Positions 32,196-44,778 are shown, counted from the stretch's first letter. The stretch is 50,819 bases of DNA from Folioceros fuciformis (GCA_049999805.1 JBNGIO010006317.1:388909-439727), one strand, 5' to 3'. The notes: generated by a model not told the origin, from the sequence alone. Translations and numbers: made by a program.

Positions 32196-35100
32196 CTATG
32201 CCAACTGTAGAATAAAAGTGCGAATTTCCATTGGACCGAGTTCAACAATTCCAGCGTCTAAAGTGAATGGCGCGCCCTGCAATGGTCTAGGATCCGGTTC
32301 TCCGTTGGCGACCTTCCACAGGAGAGGCTTCAGATCAGCTCTGTTCTGGTTGGCAGACAAACTGACCTCTGTTGCGTTTAATATCTGTTTACACCGGAGG
32401 TGGCAAAGTCAGCATACACACGCCGGTGCTACATAACCTTAGCAGATGGGCAAAGCTTGGAACTCACCTTCTTGTTTGAGAAAACCTGCTTCAAGTCAAC
32501 TTCAGCAAGCTGTGACCATGTGGCATCTTCATTGGCCTGACATGAGAGTTTAATGAACATCAGCCTTGTGCCCGCCCAACTTGGTAGCCCAGATGCCTAC
32601 TGATGCTGACGTGCAAAGATACGTTTACCTCGTAAAGGTGGGCGAGTCGCAGGAGCACGTCCTTGTTGTCAAGTTCCTGTCAAGAAATCATCATGACTTG
32701 GGCCTTTACGGTCTGCATACCCCGATGCTATCAGACCCATACAGATAAGTCGTAGGTTAGAGCTCCAGCTGGTACCAACCTGGAGAGTGAGAATAGCAGC
32801 ATTTGGTGGGAGCACGTAACCAGGAGCGAACAATGAAAAATTTGCCTTCAATTTGATCGGCGACTCGTCTCCTTCCTGTCATGTCATGACACCGTTAAGA
32901 ATTTGGGTACAGCATTTCCTGCAATGCTTCTGTACCATCGACAGACATACCTGAACTGAAAAAGCAAGTTGCAAGGGAGCGAGGATCCTTTGCCCCAACG
33001 AGCGACGCCATTGAGCTGCTTTTGAAGATGGATTGACACTTACATAGTGCTTACCTCGAACCTGTTAGGTCATTTTTGTGCTGCTTTCGTGATTACAAAG
33101 TGTCGTGCGCATTCACCGAAAACACAGACAAGAAGGTGCAACACGTACAGTTAGAGGTTCACATGAATAACTGGTGCAGACCACTTCATCCAAAGCCTCA
33201 CCAACACCCCGGGCATCATCTTGTATCAAGCGCCTGCACCATAGGAGAAGACGGACATAAGGAGCTTCTAAGGGCCTCGCCTCGTATGTGTGCGAAAGGC
33301 GAGTTTGCTTTACCTGTGAAGCATGATCTCCAACTGGCCATCCGCAATGCTCGCACCTCCTTCAGCACGGTCAACAAGAACAGACAGATCTATGTTGCCG
33401 TCATCCAAGTAGATGCCCAGATTCAACTGTTTGCAAAAGTCCCATTTCAGTGCCCTGTGTATCCAGGCTGCAGAACTTGAGCTGAGAGTCTGTGATCTTT
33501 ACTTCATTCTAACAGAATCAAGAACATACCGGATAGTAGTTTCCAGCAACTGGTTCATGCACTTGGTACTGCCATGTAGGCCTGTAGTCTCTCACCTAGA
33601 AACGCCGTAGTCAACGTTTGATAGAAGAGTGAGCACAAGACAACCCAAGGACTGAAAGGACTTCGAAACTGCGGAAACTTCGACAATATCTTCTATGGGA
33701 GAAGGAGACGGTCTGCACCCTCTTCAAGAAGTCTCGGCCATTGGAGTCTGTATAGAAGGTACCATTGCTTTGAATGTTTGAGGACACGCGAGTGATAACT
33801 TCTTTCCCTATCCCATCATCAGTAGGGATAGGCCCCACCTGCAATGCAGCTTATTGTGTAAGCCTACAAGAAAAGGCATGAGCAGATCTGGCAGGACTGG
33901 TTCCAGAGGCTTGGTCTACCGTGAACTCCACTTCCGCATGGTCCTGCCCCTTGAATAGTCTAACTACCTACAAGGACACACCAATACAGTCATGTCGCGT
34001 TATTCATTTGAGAGCTTTGTCAAAAATGTCGGCGTTCCCAGGGGGCCAAAAATATGCACCTGTGAGATCCATGGAGAAAACTGTTGCTGGACCTCACACA
34101 AGAGAGGACCTTCGTACAGATCCCAGGAGACCTGCTAGTTTGGAGAGGTGGCAAAGTTACTTTCAGAGATTCAAGGAGACGAAGTAGATCACTGGAGCCA
34201 ACAAAAGTTCCGCTTACATTTGTTGAGACGTTGACAGGAGTCTTGTCATTTGGACGAAAGATGTATGCTCCGGAGTCCTATCAGTGGCAATTCTTCATGA
34301 ATCAGGTCTTGTGCTTGAACTCGAAAAAAGACCGAGTCTACTACAAACATGCTGGTTCACCTGTGAATCAAGTCCATCATACCCGACGTAGTAGTAATAC
34401 TCTTGCTCCAAAACAGAAGTCACCTGTCATGGTGACATGGATTAGTTCCTGGTCATTTAGTCTTCCTCACCCCAACACTTCACTGCTGTCTTATAGAGGA
34501 CAAAAGGGGTGCCCTTACATTCTGAGCTAGGTTTGTAACGCTTTTCAACAACCCAGTCGTGGCAGAGAATGTGGCTTTGAAACTGTCAGTTTCAGCTTCG
34601 ACGTCTTTCAAGGATGAATTGTTCGTGGACAGAGACGTTAAGGTAACCGCTGCACATTCGGAGACAGCGAAATAAACACAGAAGCCTCGAACTAGCTCTC
34701 GTTCATACCTGTCGCATGAAAACAATTTTCTGTTTCCGGACGTACCAGTTTTCTCAGAGGGCGAGATTGTGTATAAACTGTAACCAAGGGGTGGAACAGT
34801 TGCTGGGAACGTAAGCCAATATAGTGGTCCAGAGTTTGAATCTTGAGCACCGTAATTGGCTTTGGCGTAAAATGCTCTGAGTCTCAGTGTTGTCACATCT
34901 ACAGGTACCAGCTGAGAAGTCACAGCGCTGCCATCTGAGTCGGTAACAGAGACTGGTCCCGTGACCTGCTTTGCAACCACATGAGTGCCGTGAGACGTCA
35001 AGATTCGTCCTTGTTAAAATACCGGAAAGAGAGGTCAAGGTTGTGCTTTACCGGAATGCGAACGTACTCTGAGCGATTCCACCCAAGAGGATTATAGACG

Positions 35101-37765
35101 ACTACTACCTGCCGGTGGACGTAGTTCAGATTGGTCACAGCATGCACAAGGTAGATCAAACGGGAAAATTGGAGATTTCATCCAGGGAAAGCTGAAGAGC
35201 GCAAGGCTCTTTACTCACAAGGCTGTGTCCACTGCTGGACGCACTTTCTGAAGGTGGGCAATAGCTGATGTTCAGTCCTGGACACTGGTAAGAATAACCA
35301 TCAGATAGAGATTAAGTGGCTGTAATCAGAATGAAAATCACTGTTCTGCAGTGGTGTGACCCTTTGGTCACTCAAAGATACCTGTACAAAACTTATTTGG
35401 GCAGCATTAGACGATGCAAGAGATGCTAACGCTGCGGTTATGGTCCCATGGGTCTGCAAGGCAGAGAGTGAGTCTACGTGAACCGCTCGTTCCAGCAGGA
35501 AATGACGCTGTCGGCGTATCGACTAACCTCGGCCTCACCGATCGCCAGTCTACGTGCATAGTCAAATGCAACATGCTGCTTTTCCGTGCCTGAAACACCG
35601 TCATGGTGTTGTAGGATACCTAAAGCTTCCTCCAAAGAATCTGTTGTGTTGCCTTTCTCCTTTTTGCCAGTAATATACTCCAGCTGCCTCCCCGCCTAGG
35701 TGTTATATTCGATGGATGTTAGGAAAGAGGTTGCTTCATACTAGACAGCCCCAGTCAGCTACAAGTGCATGCTTACTTGCAAAAGGGCACTCATATCTCT
35801 GACAAAGCCCTTCAATGCAGCTCGACTGGTGAAATAGCCTGTCCAGAAACAGTTCGGACAATCTGCATACCTGGACGAGTGCAAGATGGATGAGTCCACG
35901 AAATCCAGCTAATCAAGCGGCATCATAAACATTGCTTGACATGGGTGGAACTGTAACTCACGGGAAGAAATCATCAGTCTTAACTTCCCAGGTGGCGTTG
36001 GCTGCAAGCTTAGAAGCTGTGTACATGCTCGGTGTTGAGTAAAAAGCATTCACTCTGCCATCCTGAAGACTCAACCAATTTCAATGAGCGTTTGAATAGC
36101 ACGAAGGTCCTTAGAAGTTGAAGAGTAACATTTTGACCTGGTTAGCATGCAGTATGAGTTTGTCCATTTCCCTAAACCATGATTCGGAGAAAGTGTACTG
36201 AAAGTCTGTACCCATAGTCAGCATTATATCATCACCTTGGTAGTACAGAGCCTGCATTGAGACAAGTTAGAACATTACCGGTTTCCAGGATGTTCATTCC
36301 ATCCACATTCAAACAACGGTACCTGTAATTTTGCATAATCAACAAAGGCCTCCACAATTTCATCGACATTGTAATCTGAAAACAGAGGGTCGTCCTGCAG
36401 GTACCAAAATGTTGGCCAGCAATCTCAACATAAGCCTGGTAGCAACGGGGCCAGCTAGAAGACATTTTTCCTTTCCTTCACAGTACCTGAAAGAGTGGGT
36501 CATTTGAATAAACATCCCAGTTGAATTTAGGAGGAGCGCCGTAGCCATTGTAAAGCACTCCTGTGAAAATCTGCACTCGTAAACCCAGGTTTTGTTTCAA
36601 TCTCAGAACACAAACACTCCAGTTGCAGCCATGAGCTTGATGATGTGTGGCCGACCTACCTGACTAGAAGAGCCAAAGGTTTTTGAAGGTCTCCAGATAA
36701 ATTCCAGGGTTTTCTGCTTCTGGCGGTTGGCGAAATCCTGGTAGTCAATCCTTCCAAAAAACAGGGAAGACAAGCCCAGCTGCGCAACCACAATAAACGC
36801 CCCGCAGTCAAATCACAATCACAACTGAACTCCCGCTAACATACGCTCTGGAAAGAGCTCCAACCTGTGCTCCAAGAAGGTAAGCCTGAACCGAAGAGTG
36901 TCCAAAAGGGTCTATCTGCCACCCAACCGTGGGAACGACATTGAACTCTTGCTTCAAAAACCGGTGCCCAAGTGTGGTTTGATCAATCATATCAACGTAG
37001 TGAACCGTGGCCTCGTCATGCATACACCACCCGCCATTACTGCAACACGTATGGGATAGAAACCCTTACTCTATCTGAAGCCTAGGAGTATGCTTCCAGC
37101 AGGAAGTCTGGTTCATACGGGACATATTTTTACATGAATTCAAGCTGCCCGTTCGAAACCAGAGTCTGCACAATGCTTCTTCTCTCCGCACTCTGCTCCC
37201 TCCACCACCTCTGGAAGAAAGCCTGCAACCCACTCACGTTCATGAATGCAACAAACTCCTCTGATGATGCTCAGTCCTACATTCGGCACTTCCTGTTCAG
37301 AGCAAGGCGATGAACCTGATTCATCCTCACAGCTCACCTGCTCCACATATACAAACTTCCTGTTCGGATCTTTGAGCAATGCATCAATCAGGGTGTCCAG
37401 TATCGATCTGACATTGGCCGTCTGCGTCAACACCTCCAAGAATTTAAATTCTTCTCTCCTCACCTTTAGTGATAAACAGACTCCTGCAGAAGAGGCTCTT
37501 GAAATTCCAAACCCAGTACCTGAATGCTGTTGTTCGATCCAGTAAAATATTGGTCGACGGTCTTGAGCCAACCCACATCATCATGTGTATGAGGCACCAA
37601 GTGCACGTTCAGCTTCCCTGGCACCCGGCCAGGGGCGGTCCCGTTGATCCCGAATTGCTGAACTGTAGCTGACACAAAATTGCTGTCTTGGAAGCATAAC
37701 AGCGTGAGCCAGCCCAGAAGCAGCTTCATCCCGACAACTCTCGTAGGACCAGCCAGCTTTGACAT
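32196..37765 (-). CDS. Class II alpha-mannosidase, GH38, lysosomal/vacuolar type
   Basis: I can join 29 exons on the minus strand in frame to 1010 residues, the normal length for plant lysosomal-type alpha-mannosidases. The first exon is 37520-37765 and the last 32196-32384. A signal peptide is visible ([14 protein letters not shown], residues 13-26). Catalytic residues are intact: zinc ligands in [12 protein letters not shown] (His59, His61, Asp63 region) and the nucleophile Asp in [13 protein letters not shown] (Asp183). Other landmarks are [46 protein letters not shown], and the C-terminal [10 protein letters not shown] and [20 protein letters not shown]. The enzyme hydrolyses alpha-mannosyl residues of N-glycans in the vacuole or apoplast. 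Introns are about 60-170 bp and all GT-AG. No frameshift or stop is seen. The NAC gene is divergent. Confidence 0.97.
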
Positions 37766-38741
37766 CGCGTGGGAGCTCCCACACCTAGTTCACAGTTCGT
37801 CCAGAGCTCAGGCAAAGCAAGAATTAGTGGTCTGTCACGTCCGCCAATTCCCGATTACAGAGCAGACGTCCGGTAGCTATGCACCGACAACGTGATCACA
37901 AGGTCACAATTTCCAAGGAAGACTCACTCGGGGACATCAGCGTCCGTTGCCGGCCAACGCGGGCGGCAAATAATTCAAGGCTCAGTTCGGCTCAGAATTC
38001 GAAGTTGGACAGGGCACGGTTTGTCCTATCTGCGAAGAAACCGACCATCTTGGAGGAGTCAGGAAACACCTCGGCTACTGCCGCCCAGCAACCTTGCAAC
38101 CCAACGGGCAGGTGTGGAGGGCGCGAAGGCCGTGAGCCTTGGAGTCCAGAGTCAGCATAAAGCTACATAGGCTGCAATTCTTCACAGGGAGACGAAAGCA
38201 CGCGGGTACCTCCACGTACGATTCGGCGTCTCCAGTGCTCCACGAATTTCCATGGCCCCCTGTGATTGTACGAAAGTTAGCAGAACACAATGGACATATC
38301 TGAATTCCCCATAAATGCAAGACTCTGTGAATTGCGGTTGTAGCAGTCCTGCGGTTGCTGGTGCCTGGGGCCTGAGGGTCGCGAGGTGAGTGTGGATGTC
38401 CCTATCCGCTTTCCACACCTACTGGCCCCGTGATTTGATCCAAAAAGATCACACATTGCCCCGACTGCGACATTTGGTTCCCAGGTGGCGGCCCGTCTCG
38501 CAAGTGGATTCATGTAATGGACGTTGCTGAGCAGTCGTTTGCGTGCAAATGTGTATGAAGATCAGATTCATAAGCATTAAGCTCGGGGAGTTATGGAGAA
38601 TCGGGTCCAGTCAACAATGGGACTACTGCTCCCGGTCCCAGCTTGTCTGTGAGAGTAGCAGTCGCGTTGAGCGTGCAGTCACGAGGCCATCAGCCACCGG
38701 CCAGCTGCTGATCAAGCACCTTAAAAGGGGTGAGTGAATTC
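37766..38741. other. Divergent promoter region, alpha-mannosidase / NAC
   Basis: About 980 bp lie between two divergent start codons. Overlapping open frames on both strands have no domain support. No clear TATA box was assigned. Confidence 0.5.
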
Positions 38742-40615
38742 ATGCGTGACTTGCCATTGGAGCCTTTCGAAGCCGGCTTTACGGTAAGTGCAGTTTCGGG
38801 GGATGCTGGCCACGCCAATCTGAAGCCCGTGATGATGAACATGGGAGCACCGGCAGGGCTGAATCCGGCTGCCCTGGAGAAGTATGTGCAGTTGGACCAG
38901 ATGCCCGGGTTTCGGTTTCATCCCACGGACGAGGAGCTGGTGGGCTACTACCTCACCAACATGGTGGACGGGCACAACCAGAAACGAATACTGCAGCTCA
39001 TACCCCTCATCGACCTGTATCGGTTCGATCCATGGGAGCTTCCAGGTTCATAGAGTTCCTCAGCCTGGCTCCACGCACTCGCTGAAACGACAACGGCCTC
39101 GATCTCCCTGTGTTGAATGCTGCATTTGATTGTGATAGGCTGGGCATGCGCAGGCCGCTGGGCTGGTTCAAGCTGGACTTTGTTCTGTGCTTGCAACGTT
39201 TGTGAGAAATCGTGAATTCGTATGACCAGAAGTGCTCGTGATTTTCTGTGATATGACAGCCATGGCGGCTTCTGGGGCAGGAGCAGGGGCAGCGGCAGCG
39301 GCAGGCGAGGGACCCTGGTTTTTCTTCTGCCCGCGGGACAAGAAGTACCCAAACGGACCTCGACCCAACAGAGTGACACACGCAGGCTACTGGAAGGCCA
39401 CAGGGACGGATCGGCCAGTGAGAGGCTCAAATCTGAACACCATCGGCCTGAAGAAGACTCTGGTTTTCTACGTGGGTCGAGCTCCCCGAGGAGCCAAATC
39501 CAACTGGGTGATGAATGAGTACAGGCTAGGCACTTCAGATCACCTCTCGTTTGACACGAAAACGGCGAGCAATAGCAATCAAGGATCCAGACTTGCACTT
39601 AACATTGCTAACGTCCATGGCCAGGAGAAGCCGCTGCCGCAGCCCTTAGACCGTCATGCTCATGAGGACCACAACTTCGTCGCAGAGTGGAGCGCGGCAT
39701 TTTGCTACCAGGTATGCACACATAAATCTGCATGACTGCACCCTGCCAGATTGCAAGCCGGCATGCCTCAACTAAAGCAAGCATGTAGTTCATCTTTATG
39801 AGTCTGTCCAACCCTAACACACACGTGATGACGGTTGAACACACATGGGAACTGTGCAGAGTGAACTTGCTCTGTGCCGTATTTACAAGAAGGCTCCGCA
39901 CGCAGATCCTCCAGGCGGCTGTAATTCTGGATGTGAGGTTCCGGATTTTGGGCCTCTCACCTCGACCTTGGCACCAGCTTTGGGGTCAAATGCCACAACA
40001 AACAGGGCTGTTATCACGCGTGACGACCCCAGTGGTACTTGCATTGATGCTGGAGCTGGTCCAGGAATAGACATGATCACGGGAGAGTCGATCATCACCT
40101 TCAGTACTAGTGTGGAGGCTGATTACATGGTGGCCGGTACGGACAACTGTTCCCACAAACCATCCCAACAACGGAATCGTCTGCCTGGCCAGTTTGAGAG
40201 CATCAGGAGTTTTCACGCACAACGTCAGTCACAGGAGGTGCAGGTGCAGCACCAGTCTGACAGGTCGGCAATCAGCACCATGCCTAGGGCAGTCCCCAGA
40301 TGGATGCAGCTCCCCAGTGAGCTTTCACGCAGTGGCCTACTGGATCACATAGCTGGTGGACCCACGAGACTCCATGATCCCTCCAGCAATCTCCATCCCT
40401 ACAGAACAGATGCTGCTGAAGTACGCGTACCTTTGGTCCCAGCAGACATCCCTGATCCACCAAGCAGAACATCTCTGAGCAATCCCATCAAGTTGTGGTT
40501 GCAAAATACCAAGACGTGGTTGCAGTCAGACTCTGAGATGCCTGATTCTGATCCGATTCCTATTCCTGCTTTGCAAGAACTTGCTCGGGTCAACGTTCCT
40601 CAACGCTTCATTTAG
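38742..40615 (+). CDS. NAC-domain transcription factor
   Basis: Three exons (38742-39045, 39260-39711, 39860-40615) give 503 residues. NAC subdomains follow in order: [19 protein letters not shown] (from residue 54), [36 protein letters not shown] with [14 protein letters not shown], then [20 protein letters not shown] with WVMNEYRL, and [13 protein letters not shown]. The first two-thirds fold as the DNA-binding dimer; the long C-terminal part is Ser/Gln/Pro rich, typical of activation regions. Two oddities: an Ala/Gly-rich insertion ([15 protein letters not shown]) replaces the usual short link before the FFCPRD segment, and about 65 extra residues lie between NEYRL and the CRIYKK strand. 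The latter could include an unrecognised intron. The start Met is upstream of the domain by about 53 residues. No transmembrane segment is seen. Confidence 0.93.
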
Positions 40616-41050
40616 ACCCGCTGCCAGGTGCGTTTGTCTTCTGTGCACCCATGTCGTTGCACCCTGGGAACTATGTATATTATAGCATGTCCGAACAGAC
40701 GTTACTGTTACGTGCAAAGCAGCTTGCGAGCACCTAATCCGATCTGTTGCGTACTCGGACTTTCCTCTCCAGGGCTCGGCCTGGGCCCGACATGTCTTCC
40801 GGTAAGTGACTCGGCATGGGGATGCTGGTGACGAATCCGTGTACAAGTTGCCATGTGTGCGCAAAATGGAATAGGAATGGAATGGTGTTGCAGCCTTTTG
40901 CTGCACACGTGCTAACGTACGTGAGCCTGCGTCATTAGAATCTGAGGGGGTGCGCAGCTATGGAGGCTGAGGGAGCTCACCCTCGCTTTAAGCTTTCATG
41001 CTCGTCTCCAGCAGGCCTGGAAGAAAACAGGCAGGGTCTCAGATTTGAGA
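40616..41050. other. Intergenic between NAC and HKT genes
   Basis: A gap of about 435 bp holds the NAC 3' UTR and the HKT promoter and leader. No ORF with domain support is present. Confidence 0.5.
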
Positions 41051-43334
41051 ATGGAAGTACTCTCGGGATTCTGCACTGCTTTGAAGGCCAGGAAAGGTAG
41101 GGAGTACTGGACAGTGGAGAGGCTGGCAGCCCGATACAGGCCGATTGTGCAGAAATTTGTCGAAAACCATGTCACCTTCTACCGCCTTCATCTCTGCTAC
41201 TTCATTCTGGTGGCCTGCATCGGCAGCCTCACCATCTGGTTGTCTCCCAAGCACAATGACGGCATTGCCTTCATCGATGCCCTGTTCAATGTCACCTCTT
41301 GCCTCTGTGTCACCGGGCTGGTGACCGTCAAGATGGCGCACCTCTCGCAGTTCGACAAAGTTGTGCTGGTGCTGATGATGCTGCTCGGGAGCCAGGTCTT
41401 CCTCTCCCTGCTGCCGGTTTTGGTGAGAAGGCACTACTTCAAGAGGCACATCCGGGAGCAGAGGCTGAAGGAGGAGGCAGCTGCCATGCATCAGTTGGCC
41501 ACGGACACCGTGGTGGATGGCGACGTGGAAAACGTAGATGTGGAGGCGATGAAGTCGCCCACCACGTTTTCCGGCAGCCAGCTATTGCCGGATGAAATTC
41601 TAACCCGCACCTTGTCCTCAGGGTCCGTAAAGGATGCGAGGACGCTCGTTATGGCGCTCAACATTTCCCGAGCCTTGTCCGACAGACTAGAGGGTCCCAG
41701 ACCCATGTCGAGAAAGCAATCCAGGATTTCCTTTACGACGCATGTGGAATCAGATGACGCTCAAATATTTCTGGAACTTCCCGCTTCCAAGCGTCTGGAG
41801 TATGACGCTCTCGAGTCCCTCAGCGGGCTTGTCCTGGTCTACTTCATCGGGGTTCAACTGGCTGGCATTCTGGCCATTTTGCTCTACTTGTTCGGTGCAG
41901 AGGATGTTGTGCAGACGCTGAAAGAACGGCACGTGAATAGATTGTTTTACGCCGTCTTCATCACTGCGGCTGCCTTCTCGAATGCAGGCATCTCTCTACT
42001 GGATGACAGTTTTGTGCCATTCCAGAAGTCGGTGATCCTGCTTCTTACTGTCAGCTTTGTTATTCTCACGGGAAACACCCTATTTGCACCGTGCATTAGA
42101 TTCTGCGTGTGGGTCCTGTATTCGGTCTCTCACGGCCACAAGAAGCAAGTGTACAGGTACCTGTTAACGCATCCTCGGAGATGCTACACTCACATGTTCC
42201 CTCGGAAACAGACCATCTGGCTGCTACTCACGGTGATGGCATTCAACGGTGTGGAAACCCTTGCGTTTTGCACCTTAGATTGGAGCTCAACTGCGTTGAA
42301 AGGGTTAGGAGCGGGCTACAAGATGGTGGCGGGATTGTTCCAGGCTGTGAGCACTCGGAATGCTGGCTTTAACGTGGTCTTCTTGGTGGAACTCACATCA
42401 GCCATGCTTTTCCTGTATGTGGGTATGATGTAAGCACGTCAACTTGAAACCTACAGGTTGCTGTTCTCCCACCAAGGCCTTGAGCTCAAACATTTGTCGC
42501 CTGTTCAGGTATATTGCAGTGTACCCGGTTTACCTTTCCCAGCAGCATACCAAGGCCAAGATGGACATCTACGATGAGGCAGATCTTGGGATATATGCTA
42601 CGAACTGGGAATCCGAGCTTGTCGGAAGCAAGATAACCACTCAAGCCAAAAGGCTGCTGGCTCGTGATTCTGCTTTCCTATTCGTCGCCATCTTCATAGT
42701 GTGCATTATTCACAACAGGAACATCAAGCAAGATCCTCTGAACTTCTCACTCCTAAACATCGTGTTTGAGATCATCAGGTGAGTTGCAGCTTTCCACTCC
42801 TGCCTGTACACTTGGTACTCCCCAGTAGTGCATTGTTGCCGGTTAGCCCTCATGACTCCCTGCCAGTCAACCGTGCTTCTCCTATGCAGTGCCTACGGCA
42901 ACGTGGGAGTGTCTGTTGGATACAGCTGTGAGCTAGCCCGCCAAATCCGGCCAGCCATCCCCTGCCAGGATGTGCCCTACAGCTTTTCAGGCAAGTGGAC
43001 CGTCGCTGGGAAGGCAATTGTGGTGATGGTTATGTTCCTGGGTAGGCACAGGGGCCTTCCAGACAACATAGATGCTGCCATTCAACTTCCGCGCCGCAAA
43101 GACTTCTCCAGGAGAATGACGCAAACCTCCTCCACCTTGAGGCTGCCAAGGGTTACTTCAGCCTACAATTTCTCTGCACCTCCGCACACTTTACTTCCGA
43201 CGGACGAAGGATGCCCTCCTCATGCCTCACCGACACTGGCCAATGCCCCTCGCACGGAAGTACGGGCCACAGACCTTGACTCATCATCTGCTTTGGTTCA
43301 AGATGCCCAGGGTGTAGAAGAAGTGGTGCACTAA
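41051..43334 (+). CDS. HKT: HKT/TrkH-type Na+/K+ transporter
   Basis: Three exons (41051-42429, 42509-42778, 42890-43334) give 697 residues. The four membrane-pore-membrane repeats are visible. Pore 1 is DALFNVTSCLCVTGLVTVKM, with Gly89 at the position of Ser68 in AtHKT1. Pore 2 has AAAFSNAGISLL, pore 3 has QAVSTRNAGFNVV and pore 4 SAYGNVGVSVGYSC. Conserved YVGMMYIAVYPVYLSQQHTK and ISAYGNVG-type joins support the exon choice. Gly at all four filter positions is the pattern associated with K+-permeable HKTs, while Ser in pore 1 goes with Na+ selectivity; this is inferred from the family. Unusual points are Lys-Met-Ala after pore 1 where many HKTs have an acidic residue, a loop of about 130 residues after repeat 1, and a C-terminal extension of about 85 residues. 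Plasma-membrane location is expected. Confidence 0.94.
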
Positions 43335-44394
43335 TTGAAGTGCTGCAACATGTAAGTGCTGCCTCATAGCAGTTCTGTAGTTGCCCGCCACAGGGTAACA
43401 ACATCGCAAGCCTGAAAGGTTGTTGACCTAATAACCCTGCAGTTGTATAACCCCGTCTTCCGTCGGGGGAAAGGCAACCATTTCCATGCGCCAGCCGGAG
43501 AGCGTGGGACCCGGACGCCAAGGGAGCTTGCTTGGGACATGGCTGGGAAGTGTCTGAAGGAATCTCAACAGGATGTGGTTACGTGGACTGCAACATGAAA
43601 GCACATTATTCCAACAGTGTATCTACATGTGCATGAGCCCCGTGCCAGAGTGGACAAGTCTGGCCACACATCTGATGATGCTGGATCGCCGCTCTTACTG
43701 CCGTCACATCCTCCTGCTGCAGCCTGGTTGCGCCTCGATCGGAAATGGCCATCTGCATCATCTATAAGCAGTGCTTTGCCACGACTCATCCCGTCCTGGT
43801 TGTAACTTGTGGCTGTGAAAGTGAGGACATCTTCGGAAAAGGATGGGGAAAATCCATCCACCCCAGCAAGGTTGGAGAGCCTGAGTATCCTGTAGCCAGA
43901 ACTGAAGTCATATGTTGCGTTTCTTCTGGCGTGAGCTCAGGGGCACGGGCACAAAAGGTAAGATGCCCCACGAGTGGATGAAGGACAGCGAGCGAGTTGG
44001 ATAGGGCTTGCTCTGGAGGACAATGTCCTTTTCTTTTCTCCGTGTTTCACTGTGTTATAAATGAAAAAGGATAGTTAAAGGGAATTTCCACGACAAAATC
44101 AAACTCGGTCATACCGGGGTTAGCAAGCACAACCAGCGATGGTATATGTTGACGGGATTGGAAACCACGGCGTCTGCCCTCTCCAATGGCTCTTGATCGC
44201 AGCACTTGCGCTAAAATCGTAGCAGGAAGAGGTGACTTTCTAACACTCCCGCTGAAAGAAGAGCAGCAAGAGGACGATGGACTGCTGCAATTTGCGCCGG
44301 CCATGTACAGAAGTTGGCCAGCATGGCTGGCAGATTGGTGCCCGTGCGAAGTGAAGGTGGACGAGATAAGGGCTTATGTGGCTGAATGGGGTTC
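43335..44394. other. Intergenic, no firm gene
   Basis: This holds the 3' flank of HKT and the leader of the microprotein gene. Open frames at 43745-43981 and 44186-44398 have no recognised domain. The second ends on the start codon of the microprotein through an ATGA overlap. Confidence 0.45.
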
Positions 44395-44398
44395 ATGA
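44186..44398 (+). other. 70-codon ORF overlapping the microprotein start (possible uORF)
   Basis: The ORF runs from ATG at 44186 to TGA at 44396-44398, sharing ATGA with the next start at 44395. The product (MALDRSTCAKIV to AYVAEWGS) is soluble-looking with two Trp-rich stretches, and I recognise no family. If transcribed with the downstream gene it would act as an upstream ORF. A chance frame is possible. Confidence 0.25.
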
Positions 44399-44556
44399 AG
44401 AGCACCCTGTGCTTCACACTCGGCACGTTTGTTGGAGTTTACCTAGCGCAGAACCACAATGTCCCCAACATCAAGGTGCTGCTCCAGACGGCTTTCATGG
44501 TTGCCCATGATTTGGGGGAACAAATTCGAAAGCCCGAAGAGAAACCGAAAGATTGA
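44395..44556 (+). CDS. STMP1/DUF4535-like mitochondrial membrane microprotein
   Basis: A single exon of 54 codons encodes 53 residues: MKSTLCFTLGTFVGVYLAQN, then HNVPNIKVLL and a charged tail ending KPEEKPKD. The motif F-T-L-G-x-x-x-G-x-Y-L-A-Q-N-x-x-x-P-N is the hallmark of the DUF4535 family, which includes animal short transmembrane mitochondrial protein 1 and plant relatives of about 50 residues. One N-terminal membrane helix containing the GxxxG-like TFVGV segment is followed by a soluble basic/acidic tail. Known members sit in mitochondrial membranes and associate with respiratory complexes; the plant role is unclear. It is shorter than usual ORF cut-offs and easily missed. The start is fixed by the family's usual MKS/ML-type beginning. 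Confidence 0.85.
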   Translation: MKSTLCFTLGTFVGVYLAQNHNVPNIKVLLQTAFMVAHDLGEQIRKPEEKPKD

Positions 44557-44778
44557 CGACTCAATCACCCCTGGAGATGTCCACTCCTCTCCTCGCCTGT
44601 TCCTCCGTGTGTGTTCCTTCCCGGGCTGCCTCGGCAAACATCGGCACTTTTCGTTGAGAACTTCTAGGTTTTCTCTCGCTCAAGAGAACCTTACGCTTAG
44701 TTCTCCTTCAACTCCTGCACCAGCAAATTTGTTGTAACGTGCATCATGCTTTGGTCTGTGCAGAGCAGGATACGTATC
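44557..44778. other. 3' flank of the microprotein gene
   Basis: Probable 3' UTR and short spacer before the tandem duplication. No coding signal is visible. Confidence 0.4.
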
